The position numbers and the translations under genes were made by a program. Of a stretch of DNA of 64,000 nucleotides, positions 26,156 through 35,397 are shown one piece after another. Origin of the DNA: Chryseobacterium taichungense (GTDB taxonomy: Bacteria > Bacteroidota > Bacteroidia > Flavobacteriales > Weeksellaceae). Position 1 is the first letter of the stretch; each line of letters starts with the position of its first letter. The notes beneath the pieces were generated by a model, which was given only the letters and a program-made list of their open reading frames with translations, did not search any database and had not been told where the DNA came from. The stretch is taken from positions 124,001 through 188,000 of the forward strand of contig NZ_FOBV01000007.1 of assembly GCF_900109935.1 (NCBI RefSeq), given 5' to 3'.

Positions 26156-27316
26156 ATGTCAAAAACAGGTAATCGTATTGTCGTTATTATTTTATCAGCT
26201 TATTTATGCCTGATGTCATATTATCTGTTTACCCACAAATATTACAATGCAGACATCGAGGCCTATATGGGACTTGTTTACAAAGCCAATTTCCCAGATA
26301 TGAAAATTGAGGAAATTCATAAAAAGGTATATGATGAATTAAAATTAAAAAATCCTGAGACTGGGAAGAGCGATCTTAGTCACAAAGAAGAAGCGCTCGG
26401 AGAAAATACCTATTACGAGAAACTATCTCAGAATCCCAAGGCATACGAAGAAGAACTTTATCTTTTTACAGTAAAGCCCTTATACAATTGTGTTAATTCT
26501 CTTTTCTTTAAACTAGGATTTGATGCATCAACCTCTACTTTTCTGATCACTCTCATTTCCTATGTATTAATTATAGTGCTTGTTTTTATTTTTCTCACCG
26601 GAATTCTTAAAAATTATTATCTGGCATTGATTTTAACCATTTTAATTTCTTTATTTAAACCTTTACTTGATACTTCCCGCCATTCAACTCCTGATGGGTT
26701 TTCTACTTTGTTATTATTGCTCAGCTTTTATTTTGCGGTGGTGAAAAGAAATCTTTGGACAGCTACAGTTTTTGGAATTTTATGTATCCTTACCAGACCG
26801 GAATATTTTATTTTTTACACGTTTCTACTAGCATTAGTATATATTTTTAAAGAAGATTTTTCTTTTAAAGCAAAGAATATAGCGTTGACATTCATTCTTT
26901 TTGCATTGACCTTCGGGATTATACAATATTTTAATAAAATTCCATGGTCGGTACTGTTTATGAATCAGTTTACTAAAGTCCAGCTGTATCCGATATCACA
27001 TCCCGATGCTTTTAATTTCAGTGAATATTTTGCTTATATAAAAAGCAAAGTCCTAATTGAATTCAATACATCCTATTTTCCTTTGCTTCTGATTTTCATT
27101 GTCATTATTCTGGATTATAAAATGCTGATGAAAAAAGACCGGAAAACCCTAATATATCTGGGCCTTTACTTAGCAGTATATATTACTGTATTTCTCAGGT
27201 TTTTTATGTTTCCGACACTGGTAAACAGAATGATGGTCGGTTTTTATCTGATTATTATTCTGTCGCTGATTGCCCGTCAGAATTCCAAACATCAAATAAT
27301 GGAAAAGACTGCCTGA
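26156..27316 (+). CDS. Multi-pass membrane protein, possibly GT-C glycosyltransferase-like
   Basis: The 386-residue protein has one N-terminal helix, then a ~95-residue extracytoplasmic loop rich in charged residues starting HKYYNADIEAYMG. About nine helices with short loops follow (including HSTPDGFSTLLLLLSF and CILTRPEYFIFY). A large first loop with acidic residues after helix 1 resembles GT-C polyprenyl-sugar transferases, but no diagnostic motif is clear, so function stays open. It begins 52 bp after the acyltransferase-like gene on the same strand. Confidence 0.55.
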   Translation: MSKTGNRIVVIILSAYLCLMSYYLFTHKYYNADIEAYMGLVYKANFPDMKIEEIHKKVYDELKLKNPETGKSDLSHKEEALGENTYYEKLSQNPKAYEEELYLFTVKPLYNCVNSLFFKLGFDASTSTFLITLISYVLIIVLVFIFLTGILKNYYLALILTILISLFKPLLDTSRHSTPDGFSTLLLLLSFYFAVVKRNLWTATVFGILCILTRPEYFIFYTFLLALVYIFKEDFSFKAKNIALTFILFALTFGIIQYFNKIPWSVLFMNQFTKVQLYPISHPDAFNFSEYFAYIKSKVLIEFNTSYFPLLLIFIVIILDYKMLMKKDRKTLIYLGLYLAVYITVFLRFFMFPTLVNRMMVGFYLIIILSLIARQNSKHQIMEKTA

Positions 27317-27354
27317 TTATTATAAAATTATCATTAATTTTGCTACCTCAAATT

Positions 27355-27867
27355 ATGGCTAGTTTTTCAGGATATTTACCGTATGCTTTTGCATTGATCA
27401 TTGCAATACCTTTTCTGGTCTTGCTCAGGCAATTTGTATTCACTTATATCAAACTTAAAGAGCAGGAAATAAAGCTGCTTACCGTAAAATCAAATACAGG
27501 AAACAAAGCCCAGTCCTACGAAAGGATGACCCTTTTTATGGAAAGAATAAAACCTTCTCATCTTATTCAGCGTTTTGATAAAGATCTTGCCGTTCACGAA
27601 TTCATATTTCTCACGGAAAAAGCCATTAATGAAGAGTTTGATTATAATTCTTCCCAACAGCTTTATATCACGAAAAATTCCTGGAAAAACATCGTAGACT
27701 CTAAGAACGCTGTGATTGAACTGCTTCACAAAACCTATCGTGAAATCAGCAGAGAAGCAACGCTTGATGAGTTTAAAACAATTTTCATCATGAATTTTAT
27801 TAATGGTGAAGATTATATCTCCGCTACAATAGAAGACCTGAGAAGAGAAATTTTAATAATAGCTTAA
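27355..27867 (+). CDS. Membrane-anchored hypothetical protein (DUF7935-like)
   Basis: I place the start at the ATG at 27355 (170 residues); a TTG 15 bp upstream is possible. One N-terminal helix (YAFALIIAIPFLVLLRQFVF) anchors a mostly helical cytoplasmic domain with QSYERMTLFMERIKPSHLIQRF and HEFIFLTEKAINEEFDYNSSQQLYIT. This is a family widespread in Flavobacteriia without known function. It ends 23 bp before the pyrophosphatase start and is probably in the same transcript. Confidence 0.7.
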   Translation: MASFSGYLPYAFALIIAIPFLVLLRQFVFTYIKLKEQEIKLLTVKSNTGNKAQSYERMTLFMERIKPSHLIQRFDKDLAVHEFIFLTEKAINEEFDYNSSQQLYITKNSWKNIVDSKNAVIELLHKTYREISREATLDEFKTIFIMNFINGEDYISATIEDLRREILIIA

Positions 27868-27890
27868 CTAAAAATAAATTAATTTAAATA

Positions 27891-28502
27891 ATGATTCCAA
27901 ATTTTAAAGCACATCCATGGCACGGAATTTCTGCAGGAGAAGATGCGCCAAATGTTGTAAATGTTTTCGTGGAGATCGTTCCTTCAGATACCATTAAATA
28001 CGAAGTAGATAAAGAAACCGGATTTTTAAAGGTAGACAGGCCCCAAAAATTTTCAAACATCATTCCGGCACTGTATGGTTTCGTTCCGAGAACATATTGT
28101 GATACAGGAGTAATGAATTTAGCGATCGAAAGAGGAGCAACTGATGTTACCATGGGAGATCATGATCCGCTTGATATCTGTGTTTTAAGCTCGCACAATA
28201 TCCACGCAGGAGGTTTGTTGATGGAAGCTATTCCAATCGGTGGTTTCAAAATGATTGACGGAGGAGAAGCTGACGATAAAATCGTTGCTGTAATGATCGG
28301 TGACCATGCTTTCGGACATTTCAGAGATATTTCAGAATTGCCTGAAGCTGAAGTGAAACGATTAATGCACTACTTCCTAACGTATAAAAACTTACCGGAC
28401 GAACCTGCAAAATGCAGAATTCAGGAAGTATACGGTGCTGAACATGCTAAAAAGGTAATCAAAGCCTCTCAGGAAGATTACGCAAACAAATACGGAGGAT
28501 AA
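27891..28502 (+). CDS. ppa: Soluble inorganic pyrophosphatase, family I
   Basis: The 203-residue protein has the family I metal-binding signature DHDPLD near residue 87 and IKYEVDKETGFLKVDR with the catalytic Lys/Glu strand. YGFVPRTYCD and a DEPAKCRIQEVYG tail complete the family features. It splits cytoplasmic PPi into two phosphates with Mg2+. It is followed by a terminator and a dispersed repeat, then by the membrane pyrophosphatase gene, so both PPi-consuming systems lie side by side. Confidence 0.95.
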   Translation: MIPNFKAHPWHGISAGEDAPNVVNVFVEIVPSDTIKYEVDKETGFLKVDRPQKFSNIIPALYGFVPRTYCDTGVMNLAIERGATDVTMGDHDPLDICVLSSHNIHAGGLLMEAIPIGGFKMIDGGEADDKIVAVMIGDHAFGHFRDISELPEAEVKRLMHYFLTYKNLPDEPAKCRIQEVYGAEHAKKVIKASQEDYANKYGG

Positions 28503-28521
28503 TTTTTCTTCTGATCACTAT

Positions 28522-28557
28522 AAAAAGGATAAATGAATTTTCGTTTATCCTTTTTTA
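28522..28557 (+). terminator. Rho-independent terminator of ppa
   Basis: AAAAAGGATAAA (28522-28533) pairs with TTTATCCTTTTT (28544-28555), ending in a T-run. Confidence 0.85.
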
Positions 28558-28560
28558 TTT

Positions 28561-28673
28561 CCCGGATATTTATTTAGGAGCTTTTTCCGGCTTTCGCTAC
28601 TCGCTTTTCAATTTTTCGGCGGGCTTTGCCCGCCGAAAAATTGAAAGAGCTCAGACATGCCGCTCAATCCGGG
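28561..28673. repeat. Dispersed palindromic repeat element, copy A
   Basis: The element begins CCCGGAT (28561-28567) and ends ATCCGGG (28667-28673), giving 7-bp terminal inverted repeats. Inside are GGAGCTTTTTCCGGCTTTCGC and a GC-rich hairpin CGGCGGGC-TTT-GCCCGCCG (28617-28635), itself flanked by CAATTTTT/AAAAATTG. A related sequence lies in opposite orientation at 62091-62183. It does not code. Confidence 0.7.
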
Positions 28674-28801
28674 CTAAATTGCAAACTTATATTGCTTAAC
28701 CGTTTAACTTTTTGATTTTTAAATAAGTATGATATTTTTCAGTAAATAGATCAGAATTATTCATTATATTTATTACTCTATTACCAAAAAAATATTAAAC
28801 T

Positions 28802-31531
28802 ATGGATCTATTTGTGTTAGTACCCATTTTTGGTGTTATTGCCCTATTGTATACTTTTTTTCAGAGTAATTGGGTAAGTAAACAAAACGCCGGAAGTGAA
28901 AAAATGAAAATAATCAGCGGACACATCGCTGACGGTGCCATGGCTTTTCTCAAGGCTGAGTACAAGATTTTAACCTACTTTGTAGTTATTGTAGCTATCC
29001 TATTAGCTGTAATGGGTTCCACTAATGCCAACTCCCACTGGAGCATTGGGCTTGCATTTGTTGTAGGTGCCGTATTTTCAGCACTTGCCGGTTTCATTGG
29101 GATGAAGATTGCTACAAAAGCCAATGTAAGAACGGCAGAAGCTGCAAAAACGTCACTTTCAAAAGCATTAAAAGTTTCTTTCACCGGAGGTTCGGTCATG
29201 GGAATGGGGGTTGCAGGTTTGGCTGTATTGGGTTTAGGAGCTTTGTTCTTAATTATTAAACAGATTTTTGCTCCGGACGCACATGTTGATTCCGAGGAAA
29301 TGGAAAGAACAATTGAAATTCTCACCGGCTTTTCACTCGGTGCGGAATCTATTGCGCTCTTTGCAAGAGTAGGTGGTGGTATTTACACAAAAGCTGCAGA
29401 TGTCGGCGCTGACCTTGTAGGAAAGGTAGAAGCAGGCATCCCGGAAGATGATCCCCGAAACCCGGCAACCATTGCAGATAATGTTGGTGATAATGTCGGT
29501 GATGTTGCGGGAATGGGAGCTGACCTGTTCGGTTCTTATGTGGCTACCGTATTGGCGACGATGGTTTTGGGTAGAGAAACCGTTTCAGAAGATTCATTTG
29601 GAGGTTTTGCCCCGATTCTTCTACCGATGCTTATTGCCGGAACAGGAATCATTTTTTCAATAATAGGAACTTTATTTGTAAGGATAAATGATAATGAAGA
29701 TTCATCCACATCAAATGTTCAGAATGCATTAAATCTCGGAAACTGGGGCAGTATTATTATTACTGCTATATCTTCTTATTTCCTGGTGAATTATATCTTA
29801 CCTGAAGAAATGGTTCTGAGAGGTCACGAATTCACAAAAATGGGAGTTTTTGGGGCTATCATGGTAGGATTAGTAGTAGGAACATTAATGAGTATTATCA
29901 CAGAATATTATACTGCAATGGGGAAAAGACCTGTTTCCAGTATCGTGAGACAGTCTTCTACAGGTCATGCCACCAATATCATCGGCGGGCTTTCAGTCGG
30001 AATGGAATCGACTTTACTTCCGATCATTGTCTTAGCAGGAGGAATTTATGGTTCCTATCTGTGTGCAGGATTATACGGGGTTGCTATTGCGGCTGCCGGA
30101 ATGATGGCCACAACAGCCATGCAGTTGGCTATTGATGCTTTCGGTCCCATTGCGGATAATGCAGGAGGAATTGCTGAGATGAGCGAATTGCCAAAAGAAG
30201 TTCGCGAAAAGACAGATATTCTGGATGCGGTAGGAAATACAACAGCAGCTACCGGAAAAGGGTTTGCCATTGCCTCGGCGGCGTTAACGGCCCTTGCTCT
30301 CTTCGCAGCTTTTGTTGGAATCGCAGGCATTGACGGAATTGATATTTACAGAGCCGATGTTTTAGCCGGACTGTTTGTCGGCGGAATGATCCCTTTTATA
30401 TTCTCTTCTCTCGCAATCACAGCGGTCGGACAGGCTGCCATGGCAATGGTGGAAGAAGTAAGAAGACAGTTCCGTGAAATCCCCGGAATTCTTGAAGGCA
30501 AAGCACAACCGGAATATGAAAAATGCGTCGCCATTTCTACCGATGCTTCCATCAGAAAAATGATGCTTCCCGGTGCGATTGCTATTGTTTCGCCTTTATT
30601 GATTGGCTTTATTTTCGGACCTGAAGTATTGGGAGGATTTCTTGCCGGAGCAACAGTAAGCGGTGTTTTAATGGGGATGTTCCAGAATAATGCAGGAGGG
30701 GCGTGGGATAATGCCAAAAAGTCTTTTGAAAAGGGAGTTAATATCAATGGACAGACTTATTATAAAGGTTCAGAGCCGCATAAAGCATCCGTGACAGGAG
30801 ACACGGTAGGAGATCCTTTTAAAGATACTTCCGGACCTTCTATGAATATTTTGATTAAACTGATGTCAATCGTTTCTTTAGTGATCGCTCCCACCTTGGC
30901 CGTTTTGCATAAAGATAAAATTGAAGCCAACCGAAAAGCTAAAATCGAAAGTTTAACAGGAATTAAAAATACCAGTGATACCGTTTCGGAAAATCCTTCA
31001 GTGATGGTTGTTCCCACTGATGTAAAAGGATATTTGAATGAAAACGGAGACTTTGTATATGACACAGGAGCTTTAAAAGAAGTTCAGCTGAAAGGCGGAA
31101 AGAAAATTTCCATTGGTGAAAACAGTCAGTTGTACAATATGTATAATATGGTTAAAAACAAAGATCAGGCAGTGCTGGATCCGAACAGATGGTTTACCAT
31201 TGAAAATCTTTATTTTGAAACAGGATCAAGTGAATTAAGGACCGGAGCTGAAGCACAGCTTTTAAATCTGGTAGAAATTCTGAACGCATATCCGACCATG
31301 AGAATAAAATTAGGTGGTTACACTGACAATACAGGAAATGAGGAAAGTAATCAAAAGCTTTCTAATTTGAGAGCACAAACCGCAAAATTGAAATTATTAG
31401 AATTGGGAATTGCCGGAGACAGGGTAGAAGCGGAAGGTTATGGTTCCCAGCATCCGGTTTGTATAGCCAATGACACTGATGAATGTAAAGCCAAAAACAG
31501 AAGAATTGATGTAAGGGTTTTAAGTTTTTAA
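28802..31531 (+). CDS. hppA: Membrane-bound ion-translocating pyrophosphatase fused to a C-terminal OmpA domain
   Basis: Residues 1-~710 form a complete M-PPase with about 16 helices. The PPi-binding signature is [20 protein letters not shown] (200-219), followed by [16 protein letters not shown], with a second acidic cluster [10 protein letters not shown]482 and G485 in [10 protein letters not shown] mark the K+-dependent type; H+ versus Na+ pumping cannot be told. After a ~85-residue linker, residues ~798-909 are an OmpA/MotB-like peptidoglycan-binding domain ([28 protein letters not shown]). M-PPase C-termini face the periplasm, so the fusion could tether the pump to the wall. Confidence 0.95.
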   Translation: MDLFVLVPIFGVIALLYTFFQSNWVSKQNAGSEKMKIISGHIADGAMAFLKAEYKILTYFVVIVAILLAVMGSTNANSHWSIGLAFVVGAVFSALAGFIGMKIATKANVRTAEAAKTSLSKALKVSFTGGSVMGMGVAGLAVLGLGALFLIIKQIFAPDAHVDSEEMERTIEILTGFSLGAESIALFARVGGGIYTKAADVGADLVGKVEAGIPEDDPRNPATIADNVGDNVGDVAGMGADLFGSYVATVLATMVLGRETVSEDSFGGFAPILLPMLIAGTGIIFSIIGTLFVRINDNEDSSTSNVQNALNLGNWGSIIITAISSYFLVNYILPEEMVLRGHEFTKMGVFGAIMVGLVVGTLMSIITEYYTAMGKRPVSSIVRQSSTGHATNIIGGLSVGMESTLLPIIVLAGGIYGSYLCAGLYGVAIAAAGMMATTAMQLAIDAFGPIADNAGGIAEMSELPKEVREKTDILDAVGNTTAATGKGFAIASAALTALALFAAFVGIAGIDGIDIYRADVLAGLFVGGMIPFIFSSLAITAVGQAAMAMVEEVRRQFREIPGILEGKAQPEYEKCVAISTDASIRKMMLPGAIAIVSPLLIGFIFGPEVLGGFLAGATVSGVLMGMFQNNAGGAWDNAKKSFEKGVNINGQTYYKGSEPHKASVTGDTVGDPFKDTSGPSMNILIKLMSIVSLVIAPTLAVLHKDKIEANRKAKIESLTGIKNTSDTVSENPSVMVVPTDVKGYLNENGDFVYDTGALKEVQLKGGKKISIGENSQLYNMYNMVKNKDQAVLDPNRWFTIENLYFETGSSELRTGAEAQLLNLVEILNAYPTMRIKLGGYTDNTGNEESNQKLSNLRAQTAKLKLLELGIAGDRVEAEGYGSQHPVCIANDTDECKAKNRRIDVRVLSF

Positions 31532-31554
31532 TTAAAAAATTAAATTTCTAAAAA

Positions 31555-31582
31555 ATAAGCACTGCTATTGCGGTGCTTTTTT
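31555..31582 (+). terminator. Rho-independent terminator of hppA
   Basis: An AAGCACTGC...GCGGTGCTT hairpin with a short TATT loop is followed by a T-run. Confidence 0.7.
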
Positions 31583-31599
31583 AGTTGATATATCAATGA

Positions 31600-32739
31600 T
31601 TAAAGATTTTTTCTCAAATGTTCCAAAGCGTTAATAATCAGATCATCATTTTTAGCAAAGCTGAAACGTACATAATCCGAATTCTGTTTTGAATTATAAA
31701 ATGCAGATAGCGGAAGACATGCTACTTTTTTTTCTACGGTGAGCCATTTTGAAAATTCAATGTCTGTCATAGTTTGGGAAATATTCCTGAAATTGGCAAC
31801 CTGAAAAACTGCACCTTTGGCTTTTTGCTCTACCATAAAAGGTGTTTCTTTAATAAGATCATTGAAAATATCACGCTTTTTCTGCATGAGTTGCTGATTT
31901 TTATAAGGATCAAATATATCCAGATATTTGGCGATGGCATACTGGCATGGAGCATTGGCACTATACGATATATATTGCTGGTGACACCTGAATCTCGCCG
32001 TAAGATCTTCGGACGCTAAAAGATAACTCACTTTCCAGCCGGTAGAATGAAACATTTTACCAAAAGAGAAAATGCAGAAAGTTCGTTCTTTAAGTCCCTG
32101 ATGCAGAAAAGCACTGTAATGTTCAATTCCATCATAACAATATATGTCATAGATCTCCTCTGAAATAAGATAAATCTCTCTATCCTTTATAAGTTCATAC
32201 AATTGATTCCATTCATTTTGGGACCAGACTTTTCCGGTAGGATTCTGTGGGGAATTAATAATTATTGCTTTTGTTTTATCGGAAATACAATCTTTCAGTT
32301 TTTCCCAGTTTATCGTAAAATCGTTATCTAGATCATAATAAACCGGAGTCGCATGATTTAATACAATTGAAGGACCGTATGTATAATAAGAAGGTTGAAT
32401 AACAATTACTTCATCTCCGTGATTAACAATGCATTTAAGGGCAGTATATAATGTGAAGGTTGCACACGGGGTGATTGTGACCTGTTTGTCATTCAGTAAG
32501 ATATTATTAATTCTTCTTGAATTATAACGGATGATACTTTCGATCAGCAAAGGACTTCCCGCCAGGGGTTCGTAATGATTTGTGGAGAAATCAGCAGCCT
32601 CTTTCAGAAACTCTTTCAGGCTGGGATCAATATCAAAGTCTGCAAGCCCCAATGATAGATCAAAGCTGTTGTTTTTCAAAGCCAGCTCAGACATTTCAGA
32701 AAAAAAGGTGTAATGGGTAAATCCGTAAACTTTTTCCAT
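31600..32739 (-). CDS. Class I/II PLP aminotransferase (methionine aminotransferase, YbdL-like)
   Basis: The 379-residue protein (start at 32739; 13 further codons upstream are unlikely) has fold-type I PLP motifs: NSPQNPTGKVW binds substrate carboxylate/PLP, SEEIYD holds the pyridine-N Asp/Glu region, and SFGKMFHSTGWKVSY carries the Schiff-base lysine. The opening FTHYTFFSEMSELA...LSLGLADFD resembles YbdL-type methionine/aromatic transaminases, used for methionine salvage. Exact amino donor is not provable. It is divergent from the M28 peptidase gene by 87 bp. Confidence 0.8.
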   Translation of the reverse strand: MEKVYGFTHYTFFSEMSELALKNNSFDLSLGLADFDIDPSLKEFLKEAADFSTNHYEPLAGSPLLIESIIRYNSRRINNILLNDKQVTITPCATFTLYTALKCIVNHGDEVIVIQPSYYTYGPSIVLNHATPVYYDLDNDFTINWEKLKDCISDKTKAIIINSPQNPTGKVWSQNEWNQLYELIKDREIYLISEEIYDIYCYDGIEHYSAFLHQGLKERTFCIFSFGKMFHSTGWKVSYLLASEDLTARFRCHQQYISYSANAPCQYAIAKYLDIFDPYKNQQLMQKKRDIFNDLIKETPFMVEQKAKGAVFQVANFRNISQTMTDIEFSKWLTVEKKVACLPLSAFYNSKQNSDYVRFSFAKNDDLIINALEHLRKNL

Positions 32740-32826
32740 ATATTTTGCATATATATCAAATATAAGAAATTTACACATGCACGGGAATTTAAATAAATTT
32801 TGTTATTTTTAAAAAAATAAATTGTA

Positions 32827-33873
32827 ATGAAAAAACTGTTCATCCCTATATTTTCCATTGCTGTCCTGATAAGTTGCGGTACGGCAAAAACCTCTACAGA
32901 TGCCTCTTATTCCCAAAATTCATCACAAGTAAAAGGTGATAAAGCTTTTCTTTCTGCCTATAAGCAAATTAAAGCAGCTGATTTAAAGAAAAACTTATAC
33001 GTCATTGCTTCTGATGAAATGGAAGGAAGAGATACCGGAAGTCCCGGACAGAAAAGAGCAGGAGAATATATGGTTAATTACTATAAAAATCTTGGGATTT
33101 CATATCCTAAAGCACTCGGTTCTTATTACCAGAAAGTCCCTTCAGATTTTATGAAAAAAAGAGGAGGTGCTAATCTTCCTGACTCTGAAAATATTCTGGC
33201 ATTTATAGAAGGATCTGAAAAACCTGAGGAAATTATTGTAGTTTCAGGGCACTATGATCATGTGGGTACAAAAAATGGTGTGGTGTATAACGGAGCCGAT
33301 GATGACGGAAGCGGAACTGTTGCGGTTATGGAAATTGCAAAAGCATTTCAGGCTGAAAAAAAAGCAGGAAAAGGACCGAAAAGATCTATCTTATTTCTTC
33401 ACGTTACAGGAGAGGAGCATGGCTTGTTCGGATCTGAATATTATACCAACAATCCTGTATTTCCACTTGCCAATACAGTTGTTGACCTCAATATTGATAT
33501 GATTGGCCGCGATGATCCTGAAAACAGGGGCAAGCAATATGTTTATGTCATCGGATCTGAAATGTTGAGCTCTCAACTGAAAGTTATCAATGAGGAGGCT
33601 AATAAAAGAACGAATAATCTTGAGCTTAATTACAAATATGATGATCCAAATGATCCGCAAAAACTTTATTATCGTTCCGATCATTATAATTTCGCCAAGA
33701 ATAATATTCCTGTCGCTTTCTTCTTCGACGGTATTCATGAAGATTATCATCAGCCTACCGATGACGTTGAAAAAATCGATTATGAATTATTGGCAAAAAG
33801 AACACAATTGGTTTTTACGACAGCCTGGGAACTGGCGAACAGACCTGAGAGAATTGTAGTTGATAGAAAATAA
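32827..33873 (+). CDS. M28-family zinc aminopeptidase, lipoprotein
   Basis: The 348-residue protein has a lipoprotein signal ending LISCG (Cys at 17). The M28 dizinc set is SGHYDHVG, GADDDGSG, VTGEEHGLFGSE (catalytic Glu), NIDMIGRDD and EDYHQPTDDVEKID. All expected metal ligands are present and the length is normal. It should remove N-terminal amino acids from peptides at the periplasmic face of a membrane or on the surface. A terminator follows. Confidence 0.9.
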   Translation: MKKLFIPIFSIAVLISCGTAKTSTDASYSQNSSQVKGDKAFLSAYKQIKAADLKKNLYVIASDEMEGRDTGSPGQKRAGEYMVNYYKNLGISYPKALGSYYQKVPSDFMKKRGGANLPDSENILAFIEGSEKPEEIIVVSGHYDHVGTKNGVVYNGADDDGSGTVAVMEIAKAFQAEKKAGKGPKRSILFLHVTGEEHGLFGSEYYTNNPVFPLANTVVDLNIDMIGRDDPENRGKQYVYVIGSEMLSSQLKVINEEANKRTNNLELNYKYDDPNDPQKLYYRSDHYNFAKNNIPVAFFFDGIHEDYHQPTDDVEKIDYELLAKRTQLVFTTAWELANRPERIVVDRK

Positions 33874-33897
33874 TACTAGTAAAAAATCAAAAAAGCG

Positions 33898-33935
33898 GGC
33901 AAATTGTTTAAAAAGCAGTTTGCCATTTTCATTTA
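33898..33935 (+). terminator. Rho-independent terminator
   Basis: GGCAAATTG (33898-33906) pairs with CAGTTTGCC (33916-33924) with one G-T pair, then ATTTTCATTT. Confidence 0.6.
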
Positions 33936-33946
33936 AATAAATCATT

Positions 33947-34315
33947 ATGAACCAAAATTTAAAATCGATACGCCCTTTTGTTGGCTCTCAAAATTTTGAA
34001 GTAAGCAGAAATTTTTACAGAGATCTTGGTTTCGAAGAAATTATCATCGAGCCTAGGCTTTCACTATTCCGATGGAAGGAAATTTCATTTTATCTTCAGG
34101 ATGCGTATGTTAAAGACTGGATAGACAATACGATGCTTTTCATTGAAGTAGATGACACCGATGAATTCTGGAATTATCTTAAAGATCTTCAGCTTACTGA
34201 TAAGTATCCTACAGCAAAGTTGACACCTGTAAAAACAATGCCTTGGGGCAAAGAGTGCTTCGTATATGATCCATGTGGTATTCTCTGGCATTTTGGGGAA
34301 TTCTTTAATAATTAA
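33947..34315 (+). CDS. VOC-family (glyoxalase/bleomycin-resistance-like) protein
   Basis: The 122-residue protein has the two beta-alpha-beta-beta-beta modules of a VOC protein. Module 1 opens with IRPFVGSQNFEVSRNFYRDLGF and the second half has TPWGKECFVYDPCGILWHFGEF. The metal-binding His/Glu set is not complete at the usual places, so it may bind a ligand rather than act as a metalloenzyme. Function is unknown. Confidence 0.75.
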   Translation: MNQNLKSIRPFVGSQNFEVSRNFYRDLGFEEIIIEPRLSLFRWKEISFYLQDAYVKDWIDNTMLFIEVDDTDEFWNYLKDLQLTDKYPTAKLTPVKTMPWGKECFVYDPCGILWHFGEFFNN

Positions 34316-34359
34316 TCATATAAAAAAGCAAATTCATTCCGCTTTAATGACTTTTTGAA

Positions 34360-34875
34360 ATGATTTACGCATTTGATACCTATTATTTTGATAATTATGC
34401 TAATACAGTCTGTATCGCCTTTGAAGACTGGGTTTCTGATAAAGAAACTGGAATTTATACTGCTAAAACAGAAATTATATCCGACTATGAGAGTGGTGCT
34501 TTTTATAAAAGAGAACTGCCATGCATTATCAATCTGCTGAAAAAGATTGAATTAAAAGAAGATGATCTAATCATTATTGATGGATATGTAACGTTGGATA
34601 ATGATGGTAAAATTGGTCTGGGTGGACATCTTTTCGATGTACTGGATCATAAATTTCCTGTGATAGGCATTGCAAAAAACGGATTCAATTCGCTGGATAA
34701 CATGAGAAGAGAGGTCTACAGAGGAGACAGCAGGACACCTTTATTCCTGACGGCAAGAGGAGCTGATGTAGATGAAATTAAAACGAAAGTAGAGGAGATG
34801 CACGGAAATTTCAGGATACCTTCTGTTAAAGAAATTAGATCAGCTTTCAAGAAAGCCATAAACAGATATATTTAA
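34360..34875 (+). CDS. nfi: Endonuclease V family protein (short form)
   Basis: The 171-residue protein has the Endo V order of elements: an N-terminal FDTYY acidic strand, YESGAFYKRELPCIINLL (the conserved Y-x-P/S-G-x-L-x-x-R-E region), IIIDGYVTLDNDGKIGLGGHLFD (catalytic Asp and G-GHL) and VIGIAKN. The usual length is about 210-230 residues, so this is a shortened version lacking parts of the DNA-wedge region. It may nick DNA or RNA beside deaminated inosine, but activity is uncertain because of the truncation and divergent motifs. Confidence 0.65.
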   Translation: MIYAFDTYYFDNYANTVCIAFEDWVSDKETGIYTAKTEIISDYESGAFYKRELPCIINLLKKIELKEDDLIIIDGYVTLDNDGKIGLGGHLFDVLDHKFPVIGIAKNGFNSLDNMRREVYRGDSRTPLFLTARGADVDEIKTKVEEMHGNFRIPSVKEIRSAFKKAINRYI

Positions 34876-34992
34876 AAATATGATAAATATCACTGTAATA
34901 TTATTTAGATTAATTCTAAATAGATGTAAATTTGTTTCAGTTAAAAAATCAAAACACATATCTTAATCATATCCATATCAATTTTTGTTTTT

Positions 34993-35020
34993 AACCGGCA
35001 GATAATTTTGTCGGTTTTTT
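34993..35020 (+). terminator. Rho-independent terminator
   Basis: AACCGGCA and TGTCGGTT form a stem with a TTTTTT tail on the plus strand, ending transcription from the endonuclease V gene before it meets the oppositely directed tRNA. Confidence 0.65.
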
Positions 35021-35027
35021 AATAATG

Positions 35028-35099
35028 TGGTCTCACCAAGAATCGAACTTGGATCTAAAGTTTAGGAAACTTCTATTCTATCCGTTGAACTATGAGACC
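35028..35099 (-). tRNA. tRNA-Arg (anticodon CCT)
   Basis: On the minus strand GGTCTCA pairs with TGAGACC as acceptor. The D stem GTTC/GAAT, anticodon stem GAAGT/ACTTT with loop TTCCTAA (CCT at positions 34-36) and T stem CCAAG/CTTGG with loop TTCGATT are all present. The discriminator is A and CCA is not encoded (ACA follows). The length is 72 nt. Confidence 0.93.
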
Positions 35100-35144
35100 C
35101 GTATTCAAATGTATTAAAAAAAATTAAAAATAAAAATAAAAGAA

Positions 35145-35169
35145 TCCGTTCTTTAGGAACGGATTCAGT
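35145..35169 (-). terminator. Rho-independent terminator (minus), proximal of two
   Basis: A perfect 10-bp stem GAATCCGTTC/GAACGGATTC with a 5-nt loop is followed on the minus strand by TTTTATTTTTATTTTT. Confidence 0.75.
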
Positions 35170-35207
35170 AGATAAAAACATCTCATTTTTTTAATTAGAC
35201 AACAATA

Positions 35208-35236
35208 AAAAAGCACAGCCGACGATGCTGTGCTTA
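35208..35236 (-). terminator. Rho-independent terminator (minus), distal of two
   Basis: A perfect 9-bp stem AAGCACAGC/GCTGTGCTT with a 7-nt loop is followed on the minus strand by TTTTTTATTG. It is about 40 bp from the previous terminator, downstream of the DtxR-family gene. Confidence 0.8.
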
Positions 35237-35367
35237 AATTTTTATAAATTTAATTGCGATTTCAAAGGTGAAAAAAGCAAAATATGTATCCACTTCAGTT
35301 GTATTTCATAGTAAATGTAGAAATAAAAATTTAGAAAAACAATAAACTAAATGTTAAAATTCACACG

Positions 35368-35391
35368 TTATCCACATTTTTTTGTGGATAA
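35368..35391. promoter_or_regulatory. Inverted pair of perfect DnaA-box sequences
   Basis: TTATCCACA (35368-35376) and TGTGGATAA (35383-35391) are both perfect matches to the bacterial DnaA box, in inverted orientation 6 T apart. They sit directly after the stop of the DtxR-family gene in AT-rich DNA. Confidence 0.5.
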
Positions 35392-35397
35392 GTCTGA

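Noticed and set aside
29448-30747. Several antisense or shifted frames within hppA
   Set aside because: Shadows of a long, relatively GC-rich membrane protein gene.
35028-35099. tRNA as integration site
   Set aside because: No integrase gene or direct repeat of the tRNA end was seen nearby.
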